Origin: Brachybacterium sp.
Lineage (GTDB): Bacteria; Actinomycetota; Actinomycetes; Actinomycetales; Dermabacteraceae
Direction: 5' to 3'
Assembly: GCA_027322375.1 (NCBI GenBank)
Contig: DAHVRS010000274.1
Location: forward strand, 1-11,612
Length of the DNA stretch: 11,612 bases
This document shows, one piece after another, positions 1 to 7,113 of the stretch. The translations under genes were made by a program, and so were the position numbers. The notes beneath the pieces are model-generated. The model worked only from the letters and a program-made list of their open reading frames with translations, was not told the DNA's origin and made no database searches. Positions within the stretch are counted from its first letter, which is position 1; every line of letters starts with the position of its first letter.

Positions 1-728
1 TCCTCGTGCTCGCGCTCGTGCTCTCCCAGACAGTGTTCCGCTCGGTGCTGGACGAGACCGAACCGACCTACGCCACCGGGCCCCGCAGCGCGGAGGGCCA
101 GTCGGAGTACGTGCCGGATCCAGAGGACCCGGACATCGCCCCGCCCCCGCCGATCTTCACGCAGAAGCCGACCACGGACTGCACCATCCCGAACTACGCC
201 GACGCTCCCCGCAGCGACTCAGGGACGGTGCGGGGCGGCGAGCTCGAGTACAGGATCCCCGAGGGCTGGGGCGATGGCTGGTACTCCGAGTCCCTTCCCT
301 ACATGGACCAGATCGGAGCGGAGTCCCGGCACGTCGAGGACGGCTGGTACTCCGTGGTGAACCTGGGCCGGGTGGTGTTCCCCGAGGACGAGGGCGGCTA
401 TCCCGGCCTCGAACCAGCCGCCGTCGCGATCTTCCAGTGCTACGCCACGACCTCCGGTGTGGTCATCGGCTTCGGTGAGAACCCCGAGGTCACCGACTAC
501 CGCTCGGAGCCGATCACCGTGGACGGCCAGCCCGCGTGGATCGTCCAGGCCACCTACCACTTCGAGGACCCGGACTATCTGAAGACCTCCAGCGCCTCGA
601 TCGTCACCTCGATCGTGGTCGAGACCCCGAACGGCGCCAGCGCGCTCGCGAGCGATGTCGCAGCCGATCAGCCCGAGCACGTGCAGAACCTCGAGGACAT
701 CATCGCGAGCCTCGCGGTCATCGACTGA
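1..728 (+). CDS. Membrane-anchored or exported protein of unknown function, 5' end cut by window
   Basis: The reading frame is already open at the window edge, so the true start lies upstream. The first visible residues (about LVLALVLSQTVF) look like the end of a transmembrane or signal segment. A roughly 45-residue acidic, Pro-rich linker follows, then a globular region with two cysteines, coded at 180-182 and 438-440, 86 residues apart. That region aligns with the next gene: a VEDxWYS motif, a YPG motif followed by the second Cys, an EPxTVxGxP motif, then a V-rich strand and a xxPEH motif near the C-terminus. The two genes are tandem paralogues separated by 70 bp. The likely topology is one N-terminal membrane anchor with the domain outside the cell and a possible disulfide. 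I do not recognise the family and assign no function. The GTG at position 6 is not a credible start, because it falls inside the hydrophobic segment. Confidence 0.85.
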   Translation, partial: LVLALVLSQTVFRSVLDETEPTYATGPRSAEGQSEYVPDPEDPDIAPPPPIFTQKPTTDCTIPNYADAPRSDSGTVRGGELEYRIPEGWGDGWYSESLPYMDQIGAESRHVEDGWYSVVNLGRVVFPEDEGGYPGLEPAAVAIFQCYATTSGVVIGFGENPEVTDYRSEPITVDGQPAWIVQATYHFEDPDYLKTSSASIVTSIVVETPNGASALASDVAADQPEHVQNLEDIIASLAVID

Positions 729-786
729 CCCTCCCCCTCTCCTCTCCCCACCCCGCTCTCCCCCGTTCCCCGCACTCGCGCCCGAC
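729..786 (+). other. Pyrimidine-rich intergenic tract
   Basis: The spacer between the two paralogous genes is almost pure C/T on the + strand from about 729 to 775, broken by only a few purines. I see no clear hairpin terminator or -10/-35 pair in it, so the two genes may share a transcript. Confidence 0.5.
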
Positions 787-793
787 GAAGGAG
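787..793 (+). promoter_or_regulatory. Ribosome-binding site fixing the GTG start at 799
   Basis: GAAGGAG lies five bases upstream of GTG at 799. It favours this start over the in-frame upstream ATG at 655, which lies inside the preceding gene and would add a 48-residue low-complexity extension before the membrane segment. Confidence 0.75.
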
Positions 794-798
794 TCCCC

Positions 799-1644
799 GT
801 GCACACCGGACCGCAGCCGACCGGCACCCACACCAGCCCCACCGGGCAGGGCGGAGCGCGCGGCGGCCGCGGCACCGCCCTGCTCTACGGCGTGATCGCC
901 TTCTCCGCGGTGTTCCTGCTGATCGTCGGCGGGACCGTGGGCTTCCTGCTCCTGCGGCCCGACGGCACGGATCCCGATCCGACCGGCACCGCGACGGAGA
1001 CGGAGACCGCGACCGACGCCACCTCCACGGACGGCACGTCCACGGAGACGGAGAGCGCCTCGGAATCCTCCTCGGCGACCCCGACGGAGGTCACCCCCGA
1101 GCGCTGCTGGTCCCCCGAGAACCAGACCCGCACCTCGAACAATCCTTCCGGTCGCCTGCGCGGCGGCGGGCTGCAGTTCATCCCCCCGTCGCTCTACACC
1201 GAGCGCGGCCGACCCCCGGGCGTGGCCTACGCCGACGATCTCCAGGGCGCGCAGGCGAAGGTCGAGGACTCCTGGTACTCGACGATGTTCGTGGGCGAGG
1301 TGGTGTGGCAGCCGGGCATCGAGTACCCGGGCGCTGAGGCGGCCAGCAAGCAGATCGTCGGCTGCTTCTTCTCCGCACCGATCTGGGGTGAGGCGAAGGG
1401 CCGTTCCCTCGACGACCAGGTGACCGAGCCGGTGACGGTCTCCGGCATGCCCGGCTATCGCACCACTGCGATCGTGAACTTCGCCAGCTCCCCGCTGGAG
1501 CTCACCTCCGCCACCGAGCTGGTGGTCGTCGTGGTCGACACCCCGCAGGGACCCAGCGTGTTCGGCACCGAGACCGCAGTGGGTGTGCCCGAGCACGAGG
1601 AAGCGGCCGACGAGGCCTACGAGTCCCTCACCGGGATCGGCTGA
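799..1644 (+). CDS. Single-pass membrane protein of unknown function, paralogue of the upstream gene
   Basis: The protein is 281 residues long from the GTG with the good ribosome-binding site. The order is: a hydrophilic Gly/Pro/Thr-rich cytoplasmic tail (residues 1-27), one strong transmembrane helix (about 28-53), a low-complexity Thr/Ser/Glu/Asp linker (about 54-100) that resembles a wall-spanning stalk, then a globular extracellular domain (about 101-281). Cys103 and Cys189 are 86 residues apart, exactly the spacing in the upstream paralogue, which suggests a conserved disulfide. Shared motifs include VEDxWYS, a YPG followed by Cys189, EPVTVSGMP and VPEH near the end. The gene ends 9 bp before the converging cardiolipin synthase gene, and its stop codon sits in the loop of a short CGGC/GCCG hairpin. 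There is no lipobox. The function is unknown; a surface sensor or binding protein is possible but unsupported. Confidence 0.85.
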   Translation: MHTGPQPTGTHTSPTGQGGARGGRGTALLYGVIAFSAVFLLIVGGTVGFLLLRPDGTDPDPTGTATETETATDATSTDGTSTETESASESSSATPTEVTPERCWSPENQTRTSNNPSGRLRGGGLQFIPPSLYTERGRPPGVAYADDLQGAQAKVEDSWYSTMFVGEVVWQPGIEYPGAEAASKQIVGCFFSAPIWGEAKGRSLDDQVTEPVTVSGMPGYRTTAIVNFASSPLELTSATELVVVVVDTPQGPSVFGTETAVGVPEHEEAADEAYESLTGIG

Positions 1645-1653
1645 GCCGCAGCC

Positions 1654-3141
1654 TCACACCACCGAGGAGGCGAGGCGGCAGAGGTTGTCGATCATCTGCG
1701 TGCCGCGCGGGCGGTTCTTCCACTCCTCGAGCGTGAGCTCGCGGCTGCGCGAGCGGTAGACGTCCTCGACTTCGCGGATCTTCTCGATGAAGTCCGTCCC
1801 GCCCACCATGAGCGAGCACTCCATCTGCAGCAGGAAGGAGCGCATGTCCATGTTCGAGGAGCCGATGACGGTCACGGAGTCGTCGATCGAGACGTGCTTG
1901 GCGTGCAGGATCGTCGGCGCGCGATGCAGCCAGATCTTCACCCCGGCCTTGAGCAGCATCGAGTAGTAGGACCGCTGGGCGTGGAAGACGAGGAACTGGT
2001 CGCCGATCTCGGAGACGAACAGCTCCACCTCCACCCCGCGCCGGGCCGCGGTGATCATCGCGGCGAGCATCGACTCATCGGGCACGAAGTAGGGCGAGAC
2101 CGCGACTATTCGCTGGGTGGCGGAGTAGAACAGCTGGTTGAACAGGGCGAGGTTGTTCTCGGCGACGAAACCGGGACCGCTGGGCACCAGCTGGCACTCG
2201 TAGGTGCCGGTGGTGTCCGGGGCGGGGCGGACCAGGGTCTTCTGGTCGAGCATCTCGTCGGTCTCGTAGTACCAGTCGGTGGCGAACAGCAGGTTCAGCT
2301 CGGAGACTATCGGGCCGCGGAAGCGGGCCATGGTCTCCTGCCAGTGCAGGCCGCGGCGGATGTTCGCGGGCTTGTCGTAGTGGGAGGCGATGAGGTTCTG
2401 CGAGCCCATCCACCCGATCTCGCCGTCGACGATCACCATCTTGCGGTGGTTGCGCAGGTCGGGCCGCTGGAAGGCGCCGTCGCGGATGAGCCGGATCGGC
2501 ATCATCGGGGCGTGCTCGATGCCGTGCGCATCCAGCAGGCGGCGCATGCGGCGGTACGGACCGAAGTGGCTGCCGGCGCCGAAGTGGTCGTAGAGGACCC
2601 GGACCTTGACGCCGGCGTCGGCCCGCTCGCACAGCGCCGCGAAGAAGTCCTCGGTCACGTCATCGAGGCCCATGATGTAGAAGAGCACGTGGACGTTCTC
2701 GCGCGCGGTGCGGATGTCCGCGGCCATGCGCGCGATCGATTCTTCGTAGTCGATCTCGAGGTCAGCGGAGTTGTTTCCGGTCAGTGGGAAGGCGCCGAGC
2801 TCGCGGTTCAGCCGCACTGCGCCCTGCAGCCAGCTGGGGACGTCCTCGTCGAGCTCGCTGTCCGGGATGGAGTGGGCACGGATGCGCATGAGGCGGTTGA
2901 CCTTGCTCTGCTTCTGCATGCGGCGGCGCGGGAGCTGGTTGCGGCCCAGCAGCAGGAACAGCGGAAAGCCGACGATCGGCAGCAGCATGATCGCCAGCAG
3001 CCAGGCGAGCGCCGAGCCGGGCCGGCGGTTGCGGGGCACGACCACGAGGGCCGTCAGGCGCAGCACCACATCGAGCGCGGCGTAGACGTAGGTCCAGGCG
3101 AGACCGCCGTGGTCGCTCACCCACTGCCACAGCTCCGTCAT
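1654..3141 (-). CDS. cls: Cardiolipin synthase, phospholipase D superfamily
   Basis: This 495-residue membrane enzyme is expected to make cardiolipin by condensing two phosphatidylglycerol molecules, or a related phosphatidyl donor pair. Two N-terminal transmembrane helices (about residues 14-35 and 43-65) are followed by a basic stretch (NQLPRRR) and two PLD domains. Each carries an HxKxxxxD signature: H232/K234/D239 in HRKMVIVD, followed by GSQN, and H413/K415/D420 in HAKHVSID, followed by GSSNMDMRS. The architecture and length match bacterial Cls (about 480-500 residues), with both catalytic half-sites intact. The ATG at 3141 has GAAGGGA (3150-3156) eight bases upstream. The gene lies downstream of the Bax inhibitor-like gene in the same direction, but two hairpins separate them, so a separate promoter is likely. 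Actinobacteria can also make cardiolipin with a CDP-alcohol phosphatidyltransferase, so the in vivo substrate pair is inferred from the family. Confidence 0.95.
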   Translation of the reverse strand: MTELWQWVSDHGGLAWTYVYAALDVVLRLTALVVVPRNRRPGSALAWLLAIMLLPIVGFPLFLLLGRNQLPRRRMQKQSKVNRLMRIRAHSIPDSELDEDVPSWLQGAVRLNRELGAFPLTGNNSADLEIDYEESIARMAADIRTARENVHVLFYIMGLDDVTEDFFAALCERADAGVKVRVLYDHFGAGSHFGPYRRMRRLLDAHGIEHAPMMPIRLIRDGAFQRPDLRNHRKMVIVDGEIGWMGSQNLIASHYDKPANIRRGLHWQETMARFRGPIVSELNLLFATDWYYETDEMLDQKTLVRPAPDTTGTYECQLVPSGPGFVAENNLALFNQLFYSATQRIVAVSPYFVPDESMLAAMITAARRGVEVELFVSEIGDQFLVFHAQRSYYSMLLKAGVKIWLHRAPTILHAKHVSIDDSVTVIGSSNMDMRSFLLQMECSLMVGGTDFIEKIREVEDVYRSRSRELTLEEWKNRPRGTQMIDNLCRLASSVV

Positions 3142-3166
3142 CGGACAGGTCCCTTCTCGAGATGCC

Positions 3167-3198
3167 GCACGGCGGGCCCCCGAAGGGACCCGCCGTGC
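3167..3198 (-). terminator. Strong hairpin upstream of cls
   Basis: A perfect 10-bp stem (GCACGGCGGG pairing with CCCGCCGTGC) encloses a small inner CCC/GGG stem. It has no T-run. It sits 25 bp before the cls start and could be a second terminator for the Bax inhibitor-like gene or a structure in the cls 5' leader. Confidence 0.5.
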
Positions 3199-3214
3199 AG
3201 TCTACGTGCGTGAA

Positions 3215-3239
3215 CGGCGCGGGCTGGTGCCCCGCGCCG
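3215..3239 (-). terminator. Terminator hairpin after the Bax inhibitor-like gene
   Basis: A perfect 9-bp GC-rich stem (CGGCGCGGG pairing with CCCGCGCCG) with a 7-base loop starts 11 bp past the stop codon. The U-tract is only rudimentary, as is common for actinobacterial terminators. Confidence 0.65.
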
Positions 3240-3250
3240 GTCGCGCATGA

Positions 3251-4159
3251 TCAGTCGTTTCCGCGCAGGATCGCGAGGATCCGCAGGATCTCGATGTACA
3301 GCCACACCAGGGTGACCGCGAGCCCGAAGGCGACGCGCCAGGCGTACACGCGCGGGACGCCCGCGTTCGCGGCGCGCTGGACGTCCTCGAAGTCCATCAC
3401 GAGCGAGTAGGAGGCCATGACCACGGCGAGACCGCCGATCACGAGGCCCAGGCCGCCCTCGCGCAGACTCTGGCCCATCAGCAGCATGGTGCCGATGTTG
3501 ACCAGCCCGAAGAGCAGGTAGGCGATCATCGCGATCATGAAGATCTTGGTGAGCTTCGGGGAGGTGCGCAGAATGCCCATGCGGAAGAGCACCAGGACGG
3601 TGCCGGCGACGGCGAGGGTGCCGAGGACGGCCTGGAACGCGATGCCGGGGTAGATGAACTCCATCGAGGCGCTGATGCCGCCGAGGAACAGGCCCTCGAA
3701 GGCGGCGTAGGCGATGACCAGCGCGGCCGACGGCTTCTTCTTGAAGATGTTCACCATCGACAGGATGAAGCCGCCGAGGACGCCGATCAGGGTCGCGGCG
3801 CCCACGAGGCCGCGGGTCAGGAGCGCGGCCTGCTCGCCGCCGACCAGCAGTGCCAGGTACGGCAGCAGGGCGACGAACGCGCCGACGACGACGATCACGC
3901 CGAGGGTGGCAGTGATCGCGTTCAGCGCGTCGCGCATGGTCATCCGGCCGGTGTCGTGACCGGTCGCGGCGGGGCGGGCGTACATCGCCTCGAGCTGGTC
4001 CGCGCCGGGCGCGGTCTGGCCCTGCGGGGCGAAGCCCGAGGACCACTGGGTGTCAGGGGACGGGCCGGCGCTCTGCGACCGTCCGAACTGGGGGGCGTTG
4101 TAGTTCGCGCCGCCCTGCACGGCCTGGTCTCGGCCGAACACGATGTTGTGGCGTGCCAT
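3251..4159 (-). CDS. Bax inhibitor-1/YccA family membrane protein
   Basis: This is a 302-residue integral membrane protein. The first 75 or so residues are hydrophilic and rich in Gln, Gly, Ala and Pro. About seven transmembrane helices follow, starting near MRDALNAITATLGV. The end is diagnostic: MDFEDVQRAANAGVP, then a Trp-containing helix with the AFGLAVTLVWLYIEILRIL pattern that resembles YccA/BI-1 C-termini. The overall layout fits the BaxI_1 subfamily common in actinobacteria. BI-1 relatives are proton- or calcium-responsive channels or leaks, and E. coli YccA binds the FtsH protease; the role here is not known. The start at 4159 is chosen because AGGAG (4164-4168) lies four bases upstream; an in-frame ATG four codons earlier overlaps that ribosome-binding site. 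The upstream gap of 191 bp probably contains its promoter, though I cannot point to a convincing one. Confidence 0.92.
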   Translation of the reverse strand: MARHNIVFGRDQAVQGGANYNAPQFGRSQSAGPSPDTQWSSGFAPQGQTAPGADQLEAMYARPAATGHDTGRMTMRDALNAITATLGVIVVVGAFVALLPYLALLVGGEQAALLTRGLVGAATLIGVLGGFILSMVNIFKKKPSAALVIAYAAFEGLFLGGISASMEFIYPGIAFQAVLGTLAVAGTVLVLFRMGILRTSPKLTKIFMIAMIAYLLFGLVNIGTMLLMGQSLREGGLGLVIGGLAVVMASYSLVMDFEDVQRAANAGVPRVYAWRVAFGLAVTLVWLYIEILRILAILRGND

Positions 4160-4298
4160 GGTGCTCCTCATCAGGAATCGGTCTGGTCCGTCACGCGCGC
4201 GGAGAGGCGCACGTGGGACCGTCGCCGCAATGCTACCGGCGGTTCCCGTGTCCGCGCTGGGTGCGGCCTGCGCCCTGAGCGGACAGGGCAGGGGCCGA

Positions 4299-4331
4299 CG
4301 GGGTGCAGCGCCGTCGGGCGGCTCAGCCCCG
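4299..4331 (-). terminator. Possible terminator of the trans-sulfuration gene
   Basis: An outer CGGGG/CCCCG stem surrounds broken inner AGC/GCT and GCC/GGC pairs. It begins 19 bases past the stop at 4351 and partly overlaps the tandem repeat there. There is no U-tract. Confidence 0.35.
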
Positions 4332-4363
4332 CGACTCAGCCCCGCGCGACTCAGCCCCGCGCG
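4322..4363 (-). repeat. Triple tandem repeat spanning a stop codon
   Basis: On the + strand the unit CTCAGCCCCGCG(CG)A occurs three times in a row (4322-4334, 4335-4349, 4350-4363), with unit lengths 13, 15 and 14. Each copy carries the complement of a TGA stop. The copy at 4350 supplies the stop of the trans-sulfuration enzyme, and the next one lies 15 bases on, in frame. This looks like slippage duplication of the gene's 3' end. Confidence 0.8.
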
Positions 4364-5487
4364 GCATCGAGAGCCTGATCGAGGTCCTCGATGAGGTCGG
4401 CGATGTCCTCGATGCCGACGCTCAGCCGCAGCAGCTCGTCGGAGATCCCCGCCTGCTGGCGCGCCTCGGGGGTCATCGCCTCGTGGGTCATGGTCGCGGG
4501 GCGGCAGATGAGGGTCTCGACCCCGCCGAGGCTGACGGCGAAGGCGGGATAGCGCAGCGCCCGCAGGAAGGCGGTGCTGTTCAATCCCTCGGCGAGCTCG
4601 AAGGAGAGCACTGCGCCGATGCCGGCGGCCTGGGAGGCGTGCAGCCTGGCCTCCTCCTCGCTGTGCGAGCCGGCGAAGTTCACGACGGCGACCTCGGGCC
4701 GGGTGCGGAGGTGCTCGATGAGGGCGCGGGTGTTCTCCTGCTGGCGCTCGAGCCGCAGCGGGACGGTCTTGATCGCCTGGATGAGGCGGAAGGAGTCCAG
4801 CGGGGCGAGGACGCCGCCGGTCGCGACCTGGGCGAGGTGGATCGCCTCGGCGAGCGCGGCGTCGTTCGTGGTGACGGCGCCGGCGAGGAGGTCGGAGAGG
4901 CCGGCGAGGTACTTGGTGGCGGACTGGATGACGAGGTCCGCGCCGAGGTCGAGCGGCCGTTGCAGCACCGGGGTCATGAAGGTGTTGTCCACGATGACGA
5001 GCGCGTCGTGTCGATGGGCGAGCGCGATGATGGCGCGCAGGTCCGTGATGCGCAGGGTGGGGTTCGCGGGGGTCTCGACGAAGATCGCGCGGGTCGCGGG
5101 GGTGAGGTCCTCGTCGGTGAGGTCGGCGAGATCGTCGACGAAGCGGGCGGTGACGCCACGGGTGGAGAGCACCCGGTCCACGAAGCGGTAGGTGCCGCCG
5201 TAGACGCTCGCGGGGAGGATGATCTCGTCGCCCTGGGCGAGGACAGACAGCGCCGCGGCGGTCGCGGCCATGCCGGAGGCGAAGGCGAAGCCGTGCTCGG
5301 CCCCGTCCAGCGCCGCAAGCACGGTCTCGAGCTGGGCGCGGGTGGGGTTCGCGCCGCGCTGGTAGGCGAAGGCGCCGCTGTCGGTGCTGCGGTCGAGCTC
5401 GAAGGTGGAGGCCATGTGCACGGGCGGCACCACGGCTCCGTGCTCGAAGTCCTTCAGGGTGTGCACGGCGGCGGTCTGGATGTGCAC
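4351..5487 (-). CDS. PLP-dependent trans-sulfuration enzyme (cystathionine gamma-synthase/lyase family)
   Basis: This is a 378-residue fold-type I PLP enzyme of the Cys/Met metabolism family, expected to act on homoserine esters, cystathionine or related sulfur amino acids in the cytosol. Family hallmarks in order are GAVVPPVHMASTF near the N-terminus, YQRGANPTR (phosphate- and substrate-side loop), ASGMAATAA, YGGTY, ETPANPT, DNTF, the PLP lysine K192 in SATKY, and RLSVGIED near the C-terminus. The length equals the family norm. The GTG at 5487 is preferred: AGGAG lies eight bases upstream, and homologues begin at this point. An in-frame ATG at 5610 would add 41 unrelated residues. The usual GHSD after the PLP lysine reads GLSD (Leu197), which is uncommon. 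Synthase, lyase or sulfhydrylase activity cannot be separated from sequence alone. It lies downstream of the MFS gene in the same direction, behind a structured 138-nt gap. Confidence 0.9.
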   Translation of the reverse strand: MHIQTAAVHTLKDFEHGAVVPPVHMASTFELDRSTDSGAFAYQRGANPTRAQLETVLAALDGAEHGFAFASGMAATAAALSVLAQGDEIILPASVYGGTYRFVDRVLSTRGVTARFVDDLADLTDEDLTPATRAIFVETPANPTLRITDLRAIIALAHRHDALVIVDNTFMTPVLQRPLDLGADLVIQSATKYLAGLSDLLAGAVTTNDAALAEAIHLAQVATGGVLAPLDSFRLIQAIKTVPLRLERQQENTRALIEHLRTRPEVAVVNFAGSHSEEEARLHASQAAGIGAVLSFELAEGLNSTAFLRALRYPAFAVSLGGVETLICRPATMTHEAMTPEARQQAGISDELLRLSVGIEDIADLIEDLDQALDAARG

Positions 5488-5495
5488 GGCAGCGG

Positions 5496-5500
5496 CTCCT
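5496..5500 (-). promoter_or_regulatory. Ribosome-binding site fixing the GTG start at 5487
   Basis: AGGAG lies eight bases upstream of GTG. It rules in the short form of the trans-sulfuration enzyme; no comparable site precedes the ATG at 5610. Confidence 0.65.
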
Positions 5501-5550
5501 CGCTCGGCGGTCAGGTCTCCCGCCACTGTAGGACTCCCCCACGCAAGGGA

Positions 5551-5618
5551 CCCGCCCTGATGACCGTCTGTGACGGCCACCGGGGCGGGGCTCAGGAATG
5601 CAGGGTTCACAGCCCCGG
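5551..5618 (-). promoter_or_regulatory. Structured intergenic leader with alternative stems
   Basis: Read on the minus strand, one fold pairs CCCGCCC (5583-5589) with GGGCGGG (5551-5557) around a symmetric 6x6 internal loop, an inner CCGTC/GACGG stem (5564-5568 with 5572-5576) and a 3-base loop. A competing fold pairs CCGGGGC (5612-5618) with GCCCCGG (5580-5586), which uses part of the first stem's 5' strand. The element lies between the MFS stop (5626) and the trans-sulfuration start (5487). It may be the MFS terminator, an attenuator-like leader, or a chance result of high GC. I match it to no known riboswitch class. Confidence 0.4.
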
Positions 5619-5625
5619 ACTGCTG

Positions 5626-7059
5626 TCAGACCCGCACGGCCTCCGCGGGCACACCGGCCACGAGGGCGGTGGCGAGCTCGGGCTCCTCTGCGAGGACGGC
5701 CGGGGCGAGAGCGGGCATCGAGCCGGTGATCGTGTCCTCGTGCGCGGCGAGCACGGCAAGGGTGCGGCGCGAGCGCACCTCGAGGGCGATCAGGGTGCCC
5801 AGCACCATCACGAACCCGGTGGAGGCGAGCGCGATCGCGACGAGCATCGGTGCGCGGTAGCCGAGGCCACCCGCGATCACCGCACCGCCGAGCGCGGCAC
5901 CGAGGGCGTTGGCGACGTTGAACGCGGCGTGGTTCAGGGACGCGCCGAGCACCTCGGAGCGGTGCGCGACCCGGATCAGCCAGGTCTGCAGCGCCGGGCC
6001 CAGGGCGGAGCTCGCGGTGTTCACGAGCGCGATCCCCACGATCAGGCCGGCGAGGGAGCCGGGCGCCACGATGAACAGGCCCACGAGCGCGGCGATGTAG
6101 AGCGGGAACCCGATCAGGAGGGTGCCGCGCAGGGACCGGTCGGTGGTCACGCCGCCGAGGATGTTGCCGAGGGTCATGCCGAGCCCGGCCGCGGCGAGCA
6201 CCCACGGCACAAGACGCGCGGGGCCGCCCGCGACCTCGGTGGTGATGTCGGCGATGTAACTGAACACGGCGAAGCCGCCCGCGAAACCGAAAGCGGCGAT
6301 GCCCATGACGATCCAGAGCTGCACGCGGCGCAGCGCCACGAGCTCCTCGCCGGCTCGTCGACCGGCGATGACGGGCTGCGGCGGGACAGCCCAGCGCAGT
6401 GCGAGCACGGTCGCGACGAAGATCCCGGCGATGAGCAGGTAGACGAGGCGCCAGCCCGCGACCTGGCCCAGCGCGGTCATCGCGGGGACGCCCACGAGGT
6501 TCGCAACGGTGAGGCCGGACAAGGCGACGGCGACGCCCTTGCCCTGGCTGCCCGGACCCATGAGGGAAGCGGCCAGCAGCGAGGCGACACCGAAGTAGGC
6601 GCCGTGCGGGAGCCCGGCGAGGAAGCGCGCGGCGAGGGTCAGCTCGAAGGTGGGCATCACGGCGGAGAGCACGGTGCCCACGGCGAGCGCCGCGGCGAGC
6701 GCGGTGATCATCGAGGTGCGGCTCCAGCGCACGGAGAGCAGGGCGAGCACAGGCGCGCCGACGACCACGCCGAGGGCGTAGGCGGTGATGAGGTGGCCGG
6801 CCTTCGCGATGCCGGCGGCAGGGTCGGTTCCCATCTGCTCGGGCAGCAGGCCCGTGGCGATGCCGGGCAGGAGGCCCATGGCAGCGAACTCGGAGGCCCC
6901 GATGCCCACGCCGCCGAGGGCGAGGGCGAGCAGCGCGAGGGTGCGTCGGCCGGAGCTGATCTCGTGGGGTGCGGGGGCAGTGTCGACGGCCGTCGTGACG
7001 GCGTCTTCGGGGGTGGCGCCGGGCGCGGTGCCGGGGCGCGGGTCGAGGGTGCGGGACAT
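5626..7059 (-). CDS. Major facilitator superfamily exporter (DHA1/AraJ-like)
   Basis: This 477-residue inner-membrane transporter is probably a proton-coupled exporter of sugars or drugs. A hydrophilic N-terminus of about 40 residues precedes twelve hydrophobic segments. TM1 carries GIGASEFAAMGLLPGIA, similar to the EF(V)xMGLLP signature of AraJ/Cmx-type drug-proton antiporters. TM2 is followed by a shortened motif A (SVRWSR), and the middle contains the LPHGAYFGVASL and ALGQVAGWRLVY stretches typical of this group. The C-terminal tail of about 50 residues is hydrophilic. The start at 7059 has AGGAG close upstream; an in-frame ATG 22 codons earlier lies near the predicted transcription start and lacks a site. 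The gene is divergent from a ROK repressor, with a palindrome in its promoter spacer, so repression by that regulator is likely. The substrate is unknown. Confidence 0.9.
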   Translation of the reverse strand: MSRTLDPRPGTAPGATPEDAVTTAVDTAPAPHEISSGRRTLALLALALGGVGIGASEFAAMGLLPGIATGLLPEQMGTDPAAGIAKAGHLITAYALGVVVGAPVLALLSVRWSRTSMITALAAALAVGTVLSAVMPTFELTLAARFLAGLPHGAYFGVASLLAASLMGPGSQGKGVAVALSGLTVANLVGVPAMTALGQVAGWRLVYLLIAGIFVATVLALRWAVPPQPVIAGRRAGEELVALRRVQLWIVMGIAAFGFAGGFAVFSYIADITTEVAGGPARLVPWVLAAAGLGMTLGNILGGVTTDRSLRGTLLIGFPLYIAALVGLFIVAPGSLAGLIVGIALVNTASSALGPALQTWLIRVAHRSEVLGASLNHAAFNVANALGAALGGAVIAGGLGYRAPMLVAIALASTGFVMVLGTLIALEVRSRRTLAVLAAHEDTITGSMPALAPAVLAEEPELATALVAGVPAEAVRV

Positions 7060-7113
7060 GAGGTCTCCTCGCGAGGGGTGCAGGTGCAGGGAGGGCGACA
7101 TCGACCGAGCGCC

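Noticed and set aside
1894..3213. A 439-codon plus-strand frame opposite cls
   Set aside because: It is a low-complexity antisense shadow of cls, which has both HKD motifs intact.
4230..4235. TAGCAT on the minus strand as -10 for the Bax inhibitor-like gene, with a nearby GGGAAC resembling stress-sigma -35 elements
   Set aside because: No -35 partner at a workable distance, and the GGGAAC is too close to the -10.
5500..5625. A SAM or T-box riboswitch ahead of the trans-sulfuration gene
   Set aside because: I could not match any conserved core of those classes; only generic stems are visible.
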